NCBI GenBank assembly: GCA_021805205.1
Contig: JAJZFV010000044.1
Span: 1-64,000 of the forward strand
Length of the DNA stretch: 64,000 nucleotides
Direction of reading: 5' to 3'
DNA from: Actinomycetes bacterium
Lineage (GTDB): Bacteria; Actinomycetota; Acidimicrobiia; Acidimicrobiales; Acidimicrobiaceae
A program made the position numbers and the translations under genes. Shown here one piece after another: positions 27,927 through 37,676 of the stretch; the first letter of the stretch is position 1; the number at the start of each line of letters is the position of its first letter. Under the pieces are notes generated by a model, which did not search any database, was not told where the DNA came from, and saw only the letters and a list, made by a program, of their open reading frames with translations.

Positions 27927-29915
27927 GTGAATAGCGAATCGATCGTCGTCAATCTAATCTCAGGCGAGTCCACAAGCTCGGTAGAGGTTGCAGTAGGGAC
28001 CAGAGCCTTCGAACTCTTTAAAGGCCAACCCGAGGTAATCGCCGCAAGGATCGACGGAGTACTACGGGACCTATCGCATACCTTGACTGGCGGCGAGACC
28101 ATCGAAGCCATCACAATCGATAGCCGCGATGGTTTGAGCATCCTTCGACACTCCACCGCTCACGTTCTAGCCCAAGCGGTACAAGAGCTATTTCCCACAG
28201 CAAAGCTTGGCATTGGACCTCCGATTGAAGATGGCTTCTACTACGACTTTGACGTAGAGACACCATTCATACCTGAAGACCTCGAGAAGCTCGAGACCAA
28301 GATGCGCCAGATCATCAAGCGCAATCAGCGCTTCTCCCGCCGCGTAGTAGCCGACAGCGATGCATATGGACAATTCAAGGACGAGCCATACAAGATGGAG
28401 TTAATTGGCCTCAAGGGCTCTAGTTCGACGGTAGCAGAGGGTGCCGATATGGAGGTAGGAGGTGGAGAGCTAACCGTCTACGACAATATCGAGCGCGATG
28501 GAACAGTAGCTTGGTACGACCTATGCCGTGGACCTCATATTCCTACCACCAACCGCATCCCCGCCTTCAAGTTGATGAGAACCGCGGCCGCCTACTGGCG
28601 TGGAGACCAAACAAATAAGCAGCTACAGAGGGTCTATGGCACCGCATGGCCTACCAAAGAGGCCCTAGCAACCTATCTAGATCGAATTGCACAAGCAGAG
28701 CTACGCGACCACCGTCGCCTCGGTAGGGAGCTCGATCTATTTTCATTCCCCGACGAAATTGGCTCGGGCCTCGCAGTCTTCCACCCCAAGGGCGGAGTGA
28801 TCAAGCGCGTAATGGAGGACTACGTCCGCCAACGCCACATCGAAGAGGGATTCCTCTACGTAGGTACCCCGCACGTAACCAAAGAAGAGCTCTTTCACAC
28901 CTCGGGACACCTCCCCTACTACTCCGACACCATGTTTCCAGCGATGGAATTTGAAGGTGCCAAGTATCGGGTAAAGCCCATGAACTGCCCGATGCACAAC
29001 TTGATCTATCAGTCAAGGGCAAGGTCGTATCGCGAGCTTCCACTTCGATTCTTCGAATTTGGATCGATCTACCGAAATGAAAAGTCCGGTGTTATCCATG
29101 GTCTAACTCGAGTTCGAGGTATGACCCAAGACGATAGCCACTCATATGTAACCGCCGAACAGGCGGGTGATGAGGTAGCACACCTCCTCAAATTCGTCTT
29201 GAGTCTCCTCTCTGACTTTGGTCTAAACGACTACTACTTGGAGCTTTCCACTAGAGACGATAGCAAGAAGGACAAGTTCATCGGAAGTGACGAAGAGTGG
29301 CGCGTCGCCGAAGGCGTCCTAGCTCAGATAGCATCCGATACCGGTCTCGAGCTCGTAGCCGACCCTGGTGGAGCCGCCTTCTATGGCCCCAAGATCTCTG
29401 TTCAAGCAAGAGATGCCATTGGTAGAACTTGGCAGATGTCAACCATTCAATACGACTTCAACCAGCCAGCGCGCTTTGGCCTTGAGTATCAGGCGGCAGA
29501 TGGAACTAGAAAGCAACCCGTGATGATCCACTCGGCTAAATTTGGATCTATCGAGCGCTTCATGGGGGTTCTAGTTGAACACTATGCTGGGGCATTTCCT
29601 CCGTGGCTTGCACCAGTACAAATAAAGGCGATACCAGTCGCCGATCGACACAACGACTACCTCTTTAGCCTCGCAAGCGACCTTCGCAAGAGGGGGCTAC
29701 GAATCGAGGTGGACGACAGCGACGACCGGATGCAGAAGAAGATCCGCAATGCGCAGATGGAGAAGGTCCCCTACATGCTCATCGCCGGCGACCAGGATGT
29801 CGAGGCTAACGCAGTATCTATCAGGTACCGCGATGGAAGGCAGGTAAATGGCCTACCGGTTGAAGAAGCGGTCGCGATCATCGTCAATGACGTCAACAAC
29901 AGAGCTCAGGTGTAG
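27927..29915 (+). CDS. thrS: Threonyl-tRNA synthetase
   Basis: A class II synthetase of about 662 residues that charges tRNA-Thr. The order is a TGS domain (residues ~5-65), the editing domain with [11 protein letters not shown] (HxxxH) and CRGPH, then the catalytic core with zinc-binding [17 protein letters not shown] and motif 3 ([14 protein letters not shown]), and the anticodon-binding domain. GTG 27927 is chosen over TTG 27921 because AAAGG lies six bases before it. No T-box was seen. In mycobacteria thrS lies beside pgsA/patA/pimA. Here it is on the opposite strand and ~15 kb away, so the block has been rearranged. Confidence 0.96.
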   Translation: MNSESIVVNLISGESTSSVEVAVGTRAFELFKGQPEVIAARIDGVLRDLSHTLTGGETIEAITIDSRDGLSILRHSTAHVLAQAVQELFPTAKLGIGPPIEDGFYYDFDVETPFIPEDLEKLETKMRQIIKRNQRFSRRVVADSDAYGQFKDEPYKMELIGLKGSSSTVAEGADMEVGGGELTVYDNIERDGTVAWYDLCRGPHIPTTNRIPAFKLMRTAAAYWRGDQTNKQLQRVYGTAWPTKEALATYLDRIAQAELRDHRRLGRELDLFSFPDEIGSGLAVFHPKGGVIKRVMEDYVRQRHIEEGFLYVGTPHVTKEELFHTSGHLPYYSDTMFPAMEFEGAKYRVKPMNCPMHNLIYQSRARSYRELPLRFFEFGSIYRNEKSGVIHGLTRVRGMTQDDSHSYVTAEQAGDEVAHLLKFVLSLLSDFGLNDYYLELSTRDDSKKDKFIGSDEEWRVAEGVLAQIASDTGLELVADPGGAAFYGPKISVQARDAIGRTWQMSTIQYDFNQPARFGLEYQAADGTRKQPVMIHSAKFGSIERFMGVLVEHYAGAFPPWLAPVQIKAIPVADRHNDYLFSLASDLRKRGLRIEVDDSDDRMQKKIRNAQMEKVPYMLIAGDQDVEANAVSIRYRDGRQVNGLPVEEAVAIIVNDVNNRAQV

Positions 29916-29953
29916 AGAAAGCTCTGAAATTAGAAGAAGAAAGTCAAATGTGA

Positions 29954-29988
29954 GAAAGGAGCCCCCGAGTTACTCGGGGGCTCCTTTC
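29954..29988. terminator. Strong GC-rich hairpin after thrS
   Basis: A 16-bp perfect inverted repeat with a three-base loop, 38 bases after the thrS stop. The outer stem supplies A-run and T-run flanks on both strands, so it may terminate in both directions. Confidence 0.85.
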
Positions 29989-30174
29989 ATCTGATGCCAT
30001 CGGACGATCAAAGCCGACTTGGAATCCGTTGCGCTCTATGCAACAGCCATTGCCCACAAACACACGAGCAATCTCCACCTTTTGTCCAACCGAGAAATCG
30101 ATCTTCCAAAGGCGAATAGGCGTGCCCACTAGATTTGTGAAGGCTTCCGACTGATAAGTGGGCCGTCTCTAGAC

Positions 30175-30214
30175 AAAAAGACAGCCCAAACCGATAGACG
30201 GTCAGGGCTGTCTT
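30175..30214 (-). terminator. Rho-independent terminator of glnII
   Basis: A 10-bp stem (30178-30187 with 30205-30214) lies 35 bases beyond the glnII stop. On the minus strand it is followed by a run of five T residues. Confidence 0.85.
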
Positions 30215-30248
30215 ATCTCATTCAAGCTGAGCCATAAGTTAGCGATAA

Positions 30249-31250
30249 TTACTTAGCAGCGGCTCCACACACGGTCTCAGTAATGAGGCGAGCTACGACA
30301 TACGGATCGCAGTTGGCGTTGGGGCGACGATCCTCAAGGTAACCCTTCTTGGCTTGAGCAACGTGCCATGGGATGCGAACAGAGGCGCCACGGTTCGATA
30401 CTCCATAAGAGAATTGGGTATATGGAGCTGTCTCATGCGCGCCCGTCAAACGTCGCTCAATTCCCTCACCGTAGTTAGCAACGTGCTCGTCGGCGTTCTT
30501 ACCAAGGGCTTCAGCAGCTGCAATGATGGCGTCGTAGTCTTCGCGCATCGCCTTGGTGGAGAAGTTGGTGTGTGCTCCAGCACCATTCCAGTCACCGGCC
30601 ATTGGCTTGGCATCGTAGGAGACGACGACGTCGTGATCCTCTGCAACACGGTTCAACAGCCAACGAGCCATCCAAATTTGATCGCCGATTGCAGTTGGGG
30701 GGAGCACACCAATCTGGAACTCCCACTGAGCCATCATAACTTCGGCGTTGGTGCCTTCGATTGCAAGGCCAGCATCCAGGCAAGCTGCGGTGTGCTCTTC
30801 AACGATGTCACGACCTACGATCTTCTCGCCACCAGTACCACAGTAGTAAGGACCTTGTGGAGCCGGGAAGCCCTGCTCTGGCCAACCAAGGGGACGGCCA
30901 TATTGGAAGAAGGTGTACTCCTGCTCGATACCGAACATTGGCTCTTGGTCGGCGTACTTTGCCTCAACTGCTGCACAAGCAGCGCGGGTGTTGGACTCGT
31001 GTGGCTGGAAGTCGATGTCGAGTACCTCACAGAGGACGAGCTTGTTATCGCCACCGCGGATCGGGTCAGGGCAGATAAATACTGGACGGAGGACGCAGTC
31101 GGATGCATTTCCAGGCGCTTGGTTGGTGCTCGATCCGTCAAATCCCCAGATACCTGGCTCGACACCATCCTTGATGATACGAGTCTTGTTTCGCATAAGT
31201 GGGGTTGGCTTGGTGCCGTCGATCCAGATGTATTCGGCCTGATAGCTCAT
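30249..31250 (-). CDS. glnII: Glutamine synthetase type II (GSII)
   Basis: A 333-residue ATP-dependent glutamate-ammonia ligase of the eukaryote-like GSII class, shorter than the ~470-residue GSI. Marks are WGFDGSSTNQAPG, DPIRGGDN, FGIEQEY, AGDWNGAGAHTNFST and NRGASVRIP, which supply metal, ATP and glutamate ligands. GSII is not controlled by adenylylation, and in actinobacteria it is controlled transcriptionally. It is read as a single gene with its own terminator. A direct repeat at 31372-31393 upstream resembles an actinobacterial PHO box. No second glutamine synthetase is in the window. Confidence 0.94.
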   Translation of the reverse strand: MSYQAEYIWIDGTKPTPLMRNKTRIIKDGVEPGIWGFDGSSTNQAPGNASDCVLRPVFICPDPIRGGDNKLVLCEVLDIDFQPHESNTRAACAAVEAKYADQEPMFGIEQEYTFFQYGRPLGWPEQGFPAPQGPYYCGTGGEKIVGRDIVEEHTAACLDAGLAIEGTNAEVMMAQWEFQIGVLPPTAIGDQIWMARWLLNRVAEDHDVVVSYDAKPMAGDWNGAGAHTNFSTKAMREDYDAIIAAAEALGKNADEHVANYGEGIERRLTGAHETAPYTQFSYGVSNRGASVRIPWHVAQAKKGYLEDRRPNANCDPYVVARLITETVCGAAAK

Positions 31251-31371
31251 ATTCGAAACTTGCCTTCCGCTTTCAATGGGGTCTACCCCCGCGAATAATG
31301 AAAACCCAGGAGAACTCCTATGTTTTCCTGTCTTGACTATTTTTGTCGGTCTTTGTTGCGGTCTTTTTTCT

Positions 31372-31393
31372 AAAATGTGAACGCAATGTTAAC
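31372..31393 (-). promoter_or_regulatory. PHO-box-like direct repeat upstream of glnII
   Basis: Read on the minus strand, two 11-base units, GTTAACATTGC and GTTCACATTTT, stand in tandem about 120 bases upstream of glnII. The GTTCA-type 11-bp spacing is that of PhoP sites in actinobacteria, where PhoP is known to act at glnII in Streptomyces. Only two units are visible. Confidence 0.35.
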
Positions 31394-31489
31394 GGAGTGG
31401 TTTTGCATAGCTACCACTCACCGATCTATGGTACCGTCCGTCTAAGAGAGATCCTAAAAAAGACCCTCTCACACGAACCCAGTTAGACC

Positions 31490-32527
31490 TTAGTTACCTC
31501 GCTTCAGGAGCATCGCATCTCCAAATGACAAAAAGCGATAGTCATTTTCAAGGGCGTGCTCGTAGATCGTCCTCCATCTGTTCTCTCCCAAAAAGGCATC
31601 GACTAACAGAAGAAGTGATGAACGTGGGATGTGAAAGTTGGTCATCAGCAGATCCACCACTTGGTATTCATATGGCCGATGAATAAAGAGAGAACTTCTC
31701 CCCTCCAGATTCCCGGTCTCAGCGACAGTCTCGAGGGTTCTAACTACAGTGGTGCCAACGGCCACCACCCTTTCAGCGTCCTTTATCTTCTTCCAAGTCT
31801 CTTCAGCTACCTCATAGTGCTCGGTGTGGATCTGATGGTCCTCGATCCGATTGGTCTTGATAGGTAGAAATGTATCGAGCCCCACCGAGAGCTCAACTTG
31901 AGCAAATTCTATGCCCTTATCAGCTATGGCCGCTAGAAGCGCCTCATCGAAGTGAAGGCCCGCCGTTGGAGCCGCGGCCGATGATGGCCGCTTGGCATAG
32001 ACCGTCTGATAGCGGGTCGGGTCGTTCAGCTCGGCTTTGATATATGGAGGTAAAGGAACAGATCCTTGGCTCTCAATGACCGTTGGATCTACCACCTCGA
32101 CCATGATTCGAACGGGGGCATCGAGATGAGACTCGAGGCGATCTACCACCCGAGCTGCTATTCTTCCGTCTTCGCTAAAGAGCTCAGAGCCCTTGAATAA
32201 CCCCTTTGAAGGCCTCGCTAGTGCCTTCCATATGGTCGCCTCCTCCTCTTCCAAAAAGAGAAGTTCAACTACCCCACCAGTCTCCTTATGAAGGCGCACC
32301 CTTGCCGGTAGCACTTTGGTGTTGTTTACGACCAAGAGATCGCCTTGGCGTAGTGTCTCAGCAAGATCTATAACGTGGCGGTCAACAATTTGATCTCCGC
32401 TAGCATCGAGTAACTTTGCTCGACTTCGCGGTTCGATCGGGCTCTGTGCAATCTTTTCTTGAGGTAGGTCATAGGCGAAGGGGGCGAGTTCATCAAGCGC
32501 TTCTTCACCAGCATTTTCCAGATCCAT
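31490..32527 (-). CDS. queA: S-adenosylmethionine:tRNA ribosyltransferase-isomerase
   Basis: Transfers and isomerises the ribosyl group of SAM onto preQ1 in tRNA, giving epoxyqueuosine. The protein has ~345 residues with the family marks FAYDLPQEKIAQ, LLVVNNTKVLPAR, PLPPYIK, APTAGLHFD and TNFHIPRSSLLLLV. The frame opens at 32554; ATG 32527 with GGA eight bases upstream is preferred. It is upstream of glnII on the same strand but 240 bases apart, so it is probably a separate unit. No tgt or other queuosine gene is present here. Confidence 0.94.
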   Translation of the reverse strand: MDLENAGEEALDELAPFAYDLPQEKIAQSPIEPRSRAKLLDASGDQIVDRHVIDLAETLRQGDLLVVNNTKVLPARVRLHKETGGVVELLFLEEEEATIWKALARPSKGLFKGSELFSEDGRIAARVVDRLESHLDAPVRIMVEVVDPTVIESQGSVPLPPYIKAELNDPTRYQTVYAKRPSSAAAPTAGLHFDEALLAAIADKGIEFAQVELSVGLDTFLPIKTNRIEDHQIHTEHYEVAEETWKKIKDAERVVAVGTTVVRTLETVAETGNLEGRSSLFIHRPYEYQVVDLLMTNFHIPRSSLLLLVDAFLGENRWRTIYEHALENDYRFLSFGDAMLLKRGN

Positions 32528-32625
32528 AGAGATTTCCGTCCACCTTGTTCTCAAATGATCAAATAGTCAATCTAGCCTCATGGGGCTTTTAGTCGGGCAA
32601 ATTACAATCAATGGGCGCCAATGAC

Positions 32626-32657
32626 AAAGGCTCGGAGGTGGAGTACTTTCCACATCT
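32626..32657 (-). terminator. Terminator after the class III aminotransferase
   Basis: A stem of about 15 bp including one G-U pair (32626-32640 with 32643-32657 region) separates the aminotransferase from queA. AAAGGCTCGGAG and CTCCGAGCCTTT form the core arms. Confidence 0.75.
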
Positions 32658-32738
32658 CCGAGCCTTTGAAGAGAAAACCCTTTGGGCCCTTATCTGGAGC
32701 GAAACTTCACTTTGCCATCTTTGATAGCTCTGCTACCT

Positions 32739-34031
32739 CTAGCTAGCCGATGCAACCTCGATCGCCTCTGCTAGGGCGATAGCACCGGTTATGGCCTCAT
32801 CTTCGGTGATTGAAAGGGGAGGTGCAACCCGGAGAACATTTCCACTTGCGCCACCCTTACCAACTAGAACTCCGCGCTTCTTGGCCTCTTCCAGAACAAC
32901 GGTAGCCCGAGCTGGTGAAGGAGTTACGGTACCGGGTTCACAGATCTCGACGCCTAGCATCAATCCCTTACCTCGAATCTCAGCTACGATCGCAGACCCC
33001 TTGGTCATTCGCTCGAGCTCGTCACGCAACTTAGCTCCAACTACCTTGGCGTTGTTCTGTAGATCATTTGAGAGGAGGTAGTCCAGGTTTGCCAAAGCTC
33101 CCTTGGAGACGAGGGGGCCACCACCAAAGGTGGAGATTGAAGAGCCGCCGATGGCATCTAGGATCTCTCCTTTTCCAACTACGCCTGCCATCGCAAGACC
33201 GTTGCCAAGCCCTTTAGCGAAGGTGATCATGTCTGGATTTACACCTTGGGCCTCATATCCCCAGAAGTTCTCCCCGGTACGCCCCCAGCCAGTCTGAACC
33301 TCATCCGAGATGTAGAGGATCCCGTATTCGTTTAGAACTTCTTGAATGGCTCCAAAATATCCATCTGGTGCTTGAGCGAAGCCACCAACGCCTTGAATTG
33401 GTTCTGCAATCAAAGCTGCTACGTTACCCCTGGTAGCAGAAGAGAGCAGGTCTCTAAGGTCTTCAACTCCCCGCTCGATGTACACCTTGTCGCTCAAACC
33501 AGCCAGTGGACCCCTTAGTCGAGAGCCACCTAGAACGTAGAAGACCTGAAATGGCGAGAGGCTAGTTACGGCATAACCTGGGTTTGAAGTAACGGCCATT
33601 GAGGAGAAGGATCGGCCATGGTAGGAGTTTCGAACCGCCAGAATCTGGTTTGAAGAACGACGGGCCGTTGCGAAGAGGAGTGCTGAATCGTTTGCCTCGG
33701 TGCCGCTGGTTGCGAAGAAGACCTTAGCATCTTCGATCTTCGAGAGTTTGGCGATCTTCTCAGCTAATTCGAGCATCGGCTCGATCAAGTAGAGGGTCGA
33801 GGTGTGGATCATCTTGGCGGCCTGCTCCTGGATGGCTTCGACGACCTCAGGAACTGAATACCCAGTCATAGTAGTCAAGATGCCACCGAAGAGGTCCAAG
33901 TATCGATTGCCCTCGGCATCGACTACGTGGCGTCCCTCGCCGCTTACGATGGCGATTGGTTCGGAGTAGTAGAGGGAAACCCACTTTGGCATCACTGCCT
34001 TATGACGATCGACGAGTTCTTTGTGACTCAT
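32739..34031 (-). CDS. Class III PLP-dependent aminotransferase (GabT/AGXT2-like)
   Basis: About 430 residues. It contains FATSGTEANDSAL, SYHGRSFSSM, ALIAEPIQGVGG, YISDEVQTGWGRTG and the PLP lysine in TFAKGLGNG (~residue 275). These fit omega-aminotransferases such as 4-aminobutyrate or alanine-glyoxylate aminotransferase 2; the amino donor cannot be fixed by sequence. ATG 34031 with GAGG eight bases upstream is preferred over 34076. It is divergent from a MocR-type regulator at 34135, a usual arrangement in which the regulator controls the aminotransferase. Confidence 0.9.
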   Translation of the reverse strand: MSHKELVDRHKAVMPKWVSLYYSEPIAIVSGEGRHVVDAEGNRYLDLFGGILTTMTGYSVPEVVEAIQEQAAKMIHTSTLYLIEPMLELAEKIAKLSKIEDAKVFFATSGTEANDSALLFATARRSSNQILAVRNSYHGRSFSSMAVTSNPGYAVTSLSPFQVFYVLGGSRLRGPLAGLSDKVYIERGVEDLRDLLSSATRGNVAALIAEPIQGVGGFAQAPDGYFGAIQEVLNEYGILYISDEVQTGWGRTGENFWGYEAQGVNPDMITFAKGLGNGLAMAGVVGKGEILDAIGGSSISTFGGGPLVSKGALANLDYLLSNDLQNNAKVVGAKLRDELERMTKGSAIVAEIRGKGLMLGVEICEPGTVTPSPARATVVLEEAKKRGVLVGKGGASGNVLRVAPPLSITEDEAITGAIALAEAIEVASAS

Positions 34032-34122
34032 AGCACTGCCTCTCTTGAAAATTGCACTATGGGAATAATTTAGCAAATCGACTATTAGTTATGTAACATC
34101 TTTTATATCAACTTTGTATTAG

Positions 34123-34128
34123 TACAAT
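34123..34128 (+). promoter_or_regulatory. -10 element placing the start of transcription at the MocR GTG
   Basis: TACAAT ends six bases before GTG 34135, so the expected transcription start coincides with the first codon. No Shine-Dalgarno is present, which would fit a leaderless mRNA. The element lies in a small inverted repeat, TTGTA-TTAG-TACAA (34114-34127). Confidence 0.4.
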
Positions 34129-34134
34129 AAATAT

Positions 34135-35463
34135 GTGACATCGATCAAAGACGAGTTAACTGGCGTTCAAAACGCAGCTGAACTGATAGCCCAACTGCGG
34201 CGACTGATTGTGGAGGGGAGGTATCGATCCGGTGATCGCCTGCCATCGATTCGCGAGATTGCGAGACAAACATCGCTAGCTCCGGGAACTGTCGCTAAAG
34301 CCATCTCTCAGCTCGCTAATGAGGGAGCGGTTATAACCGAGGGGCGTAGTGGAACGCGAATTTTAGAGGCACGAGCAAATAAACAATCGCGCCCTCGCCT
34401 CTTTTCGATGATCCCCAATAAAGTAGCTCCTGGGGTATTGGACCTATCAAATGGCTTTCCCGATTCAAGGCTCTTCATACCGATAAGCGCCTTGATCGAC
34501 CTCGACCTCACTCACTTTGCTATCAATAACTACCTCACCCCACCGGTACTAGATGAACTCTCCGCGGCGATAGACGAGCGTTTCAAGGTCGGAGAGCTAT
34601 CGGTGACCATAACTAATGGATCCCTGGATGCGATCGATCGGATAGTCGCCACTGCACTTGCAAAGGGGAGCAAAGTTGCAGTCGAAGACCCCACCTTTCC
34701 GCCACTTATCGACATCCTTGAACGCCACGCAATGGAGACTACTCCTCTGTCGATGAATCAGGAGGGTGTGACCCCTGAGGCGTTGTCGGAGGCGATTCGA
34801 GGCGGAATAAAAGCCGTGATCTTACAGCTACGGTGTCATAATCCAAAGGGGATTACCACCTCAACAGAGAGAGTCAACCAGCTCGCAGAGGTACTCGATG
34901 GAAGTGGAGTACTCGTAATCGAAGATGACCACAGTGGCCTTACTCGATCGACCGACGACCGCACTCTGATAAGCCGAGGAGATATCGAAGTTCTTCGAGT
35001 GGTCGGCTTTTCCAAGCTGTACGGGCCAGATCTAAGGATCGCCGCGATCATAGGAGGAAAGTCAAATATCGAAAAGCTAAACGAAGACCGAAGGCTTGGC
35101 CCCTCCTGGACTAGCCACCTGATACAGCGCCTTTTGGCGAGGCTGATGGTTCACGACGCCGCAACTAGTCACAACGAGAGGGTTGCTGAGATCTATCGCT
35201 CGCGAATGGCAAACCTTATTGGTGCGCTACAACTTGGAGATAACTCTTTATCCAAGGATGGCTTGAATGCTTGGATTCCAACTACCTCCGAGAGTGCAGT
35301 GATAGCAGATCTAGCGCGAGTCGCGGTGGCTGCTGCCCCGGGGTCGATCTTCAATGTAGCCCCGAGCACAGATCACGATCACCTCCGAATAACCACCGCC
35401 AGCTTGGATACGGTCCCGGATTCACTTTTAGAGGTGCTAAATCGTTGGATACCAAAGAACTAG
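34135..35463 (+). CDS. MocR-type GntR regulator with aminotransferase domain
   Basis: A 442-residue MocR/PdxR-family regulator. An N-terminal GntR winged helix (~15-80; YRSGDRLPSIREIARQ, then GTVAKAISQL) is followed by a fold-type I aminotransferase domain. The PLP-binding lysine is in GFSKLYGPDLR (~293). Such proteins bind PLP or aminoacyl-PLP and regulate neighbouring PLP-linked genes. The divergent class III aminotransferase is the obvious target (inference). The gene starts at GTG with no ribosome binding site. Its TAG stop abuts the ruvB stop codon on the other strand, leaving no intergenic space. Confidence 0.88.
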   Translation: MTSIKDELTGVQNAAELIAQLRRLIVEGRYRSGDRLPSIREIARQTSLAPGTVAKAISQLANEGAVITEGRSGTRILEARANKQSRPRLFSMIPNKVAPGVLDLSNGFPDSRLFIPISALIDLDLTHFAINNYLTPPVLDELSAAIDERFKVGELSVTITNGSLDAIDRIVATALAKGSKVAVEDPTFPPLIDILERHAMETTPLSMNQEGVTPEALSEAIRGGIKAVILQLRCHNPKGITTSTERVNQLAEVLDGSGVLVIEDDHSGLTRSTDDRTLISRGDIEVLRVVGFSKLYGPDLRIAAIIGGKSNIEKLNEDRRLGPSWTSHLIQRLLARLMVHDAATSHNERVAEIYRSRMANLIGALQLGDNSLSKDGLNAWIPTTSESAVIADLARVAVAAAPGSIFNVAPSTDHDHLRITTASLDTVPDSLLEVLNRWIPKN

Positions 35464-36531
35464 CTATCCCCCAAAGAGGCCTTCGGCTCCACGGGGAGGC
35501 TCCACACCCAAGTGGTCAAAGGCTTTACGGCTTGGAACCCTTCCCCTGGGGGTTCGTAAGATAAATCCACTCTGAATCAAATAGGGCTCGTAGACGTCCT
35601 CTATGGTCTCTACGTCTTCACCGATAGTTGCAGCGATGGTAGAGATACCAACCGGGCGGCCACCGTAACGCAGACACATCGTCTCCAATATGGTGCGGTC
35701 GATCTTATCGAGGCCAAAGTCGTCGGCTCCAAAGAACGAGAGGGCCTCTTTTGCCACCTCAACGTCGACACTTCCGTCCCCGTGAACTTGAGCAAAGTCG
35801 CGAACTCGCCGCAAGAGGCGATTAGCAATACGGGGCGTACCCCTAGATCTTCGGGCAACCTCGTATGCTCCAAGTTCATCGATCTCGAGGTTCAAAAGAT
35901 TCGCCGAACGAGCAACGATCTTGGTAAGTTCGCTGGTGTCGTAGTAGTCGAGGTGAGCTACAAATCCAAAGCGATCCCGCAGTGGACCAGTCAGCATCCC
36001 CGTGCGTGTCGTAGCCCCAATCAGGGTAAAGGGCGGCAGATCGAGGCGAATTGAACGAGCTGTAGGTCCCTCGCCGATCAGGATATCTAATTTGAAGTCT
36101 TCCATGGCGGGATAGAGAACTTCGCCCGCCGCCTTGCTCATCCTATGAATCTCGTCGATAAAGAGGACATCACCTCCGTCTAGAGAGTTCAAAATCGCAG
36201 CTAAGTCCCCACCTCGTACCAGCGTTGGGCCCGAGGCGACACGAAAGCCAGCTTCCATCTCATTTGCCACGATATGCGCCAGCGATGTCTTACCTAGCCC
36301 CGGCGGCCCTGCGAAGAGAAGGTGATCAACGCTTTGGCCTCTGCCAAGTGCTGCCCCAATGACGACCCTGAGGTGTCCCACGAGGTCGGGCTGTCCCACG
36401 AACTCATCGAGGGACTTGGGACGAATCGCCGCCTCGATTGCGGTATCCGAGGCGATCTGAATCGGGTTGGAGGATTCGCTTCGGGGGCTCTTCGGTTCAG
36501 GGGAGCCAACAACTTCTTTACGTGGACTCAT
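35464..36531 (-). CDS. ruvB: Holliday junction branch-migration ATPase RuvB
   Basis: A 355-residue AAA+ motor that drives branch migration with RuvA. It shows [11 protein letters not shown], Walker [10 protein letters not shown], Walker B FIDEIHRM, the sensor region [17 protein letters not shown] and a C-terminal winged helix (RTPRGR). The N-terminus has a ~30-residue Ser/Pro-rich extension before the AAA+ core. It overlaps the ruvA stop by 4 bases, so ruvC, ruvA and ruvB are one operon. It ends back to back with the MocR gene. Confidence 0.97.
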   Translation of the reverse strand: MSPRKEVVGSPEPKSPRSESSNPIQIASDTAIEAAIRPKSLDEFVGQPDLVGHLRVVIGAALGRGQSVDHLLFAGPPGLGKTSLAHIVANEMEAGFRVASGPTLVRGGDLAAILNSLDGGDVLFIDEIHRMSKAAGEVLYPAMEDFKLDILIGEGPTARSIRLDLPPFTLIGATTRTGMLTGPLRDRFGFVAHLDYYDTSELTKIVARSANLLNLEIDELGAYEVARRSRGTPRIANRLLRRVRDFAQVHGDGSVDVEVAKEALSFFGADDFGLDKIDRTILETMCLRYGGRPVGISTIAATIGEDVETIEDVYEPYLIQSGFILRTPRGRVPSRKAFDHLGVEPPRGAEGLFGG

Positions 36532-37133
36532 CTCGACAACTCCCTAAGTGCAACTTTTAGCACCTCTTCGGTGGGGCCATCGGTATCTATGCGCCCCATA
36601 ACTGCCTTTACCTCACGAGGGTCAAAGCCAAGAGAGTAAAGCGCCTCAACGACCTCAGTGTCGGCTCCGACCGCCACCCTTGCACCGCTGCGGCGGGTCG
36701 ATCCGCCATCGCTTGATATCAATTCGCTAAGAGAGTCGACCTTAGAGGAGAGCTCCATCAATATTCGCGCTGCAGTCTTCTCGCCAACGCCGGGGACCTT
36801 CTTCAAGGTAGCAACGTCGTTGGTCTCGATAATACGGAGCAAAGTTGAAGGGTCAAAGGAGGAGACCAGGGTCATAGCCATAGCTGGCCCAACTAGACGA
36901 ACGTTGATAAGGGCTTCAAAGAGGTTGCGCTCGCCAAGATTTGAAAAGCCATAGAGAGATGCTGCATCTTCGCGATAGATCGATACGGTGAATAGTTCTG
37001 TGTCGATACCGAGGGCTAAGCGGTAGAACTCCTCTTCGGTTACGAAGACCTTATAGCCAATCGACTCCCCCGCCACAATAACAGAGCGATCCTTCAATCT
37101 ACCGACGACGGTTCCCTTGAGATAGGCGATCAT
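36528..37133 (-). CDS. ruvA: Holliday junction DNA-binding protein RuvA
   Basis: A 201-residue protein that binds four-way junctions and loads RuvB. An N-terminal OB fold (MIAYLKGTV) is followed by two helix-hairpin-helix motifs ([26 protein letters not shown]), an acidic/Ser linker and the C-terminal RuvB-binding three-helix domain ([12 protein letters not shown]). It lies 24 bases after ruvC and overlaps ruvB by 4 bases. Confidence 0.96.
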   Translation of the reverse strand: MIAYLKGTVVGRLKDRSVIVAGESIGYKVFVTEEEFYRLALGIDTELFTVSIYREDAASLYGFSNLGERNLFEALINVRLVGPAMAMTLVSSFDPSTLLRIIETNDVATLKKVPGVGEKTAARILMELSSKVDSLSELISSDGGSTRRSGARVAVGADTEVVEALYSLGFDPREVKAVMGRIDTDGPTEEVLKVALRELSR

Positions 37134-37157
37134 TGTGCGTGCGTCCTCACTATATTG

Positions 37158-37673
37158 CTAACTTTGTCTACCTCCGCGGACCTTGGCGAGGTGGCAAAGG
37201 CCTAATGCGATTGCATCTGCTACATCAGGTGGCGACGGGATGTAATCCAAGTTAGCCAATAGCTGTATCATCCGCTGCACTTGAAACTTGGTTGCGCTTC
37301 CGTGGCCCGCCACCGCAAGCTTGACCTCAGCCGCTGAATACTCTACAACCGTGATCGAGCGCTGGTAGGTCGCCATATGAACCAGACCCACGGCTTGGCC
37401 TACCGAAAAGGCAGTCTTGGCATTCTTACGAAACAAGATCCTCTCGATGGCTACGACATTTGGACGAAATTCATCTAGAAGTTCGCCAATGTCAGCCAAG
37501 AAGATCGATAATCTCTCTCCTAGGGTTGAATCCGGAGTAGTGGTCAATATCCCACCCGAGATCAATCTGGCACCCATCTGGGCCATCTGGCCACCTTTGG
37601 ATGATTCAACTACTCCATATCCACAGCGAGAAAGTCCCGGATCGATCCCTAATACTACGAGTGGATCCGCCAA
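37158..37673 (-). CDS. ruvC: Crossover junction endodeoxyribonuclease RuvC
   Basis: A 171-residue resolvase of the RNase H fold that cuts Holliday junctions. Catalytic acids are visible: Asp11 in GIDPGLSRCGYG, Glu in AIERILF, and Asp in the C-terminal DVADAIALGLCH. It starts at TTG with AAAGG six bases upstream, inside the end of the preceding peroxiredoxin gene. The three-base gap to that gene indicates co-transcription from yebC. Confidence 0.95.
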   Translation of the reverse strand: MADPLVVLGIDPGLSRCGYGVVESSKGGQMAQMGARLISGGILTTTPDSTLGERLSIFLADIGELLDEFRPNVVAIERILFRKNAKTAFSVGQAVGLVHMATYQRSITVVEYSAAEVKLAVAGHGSATKFQVQRMIQLLANLDYIPSPPDVADAIALGLCHLAKVRGGRQS

Positions 37674-37676
37674 GGA

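Noticed and set aside
29944-30129. 61-codon minus-strand frame between thrS and glnII
   Set aside because: It runs through the strong thrS hairpin and has no family resemblance. The terminator explains the conserved-looking part.
30354-31298. 314-codon plus-strand open frame across glnII
   Set aside because: Shadow of glnII. The minus-strand protein is an unambiguous glutamine synthetase.
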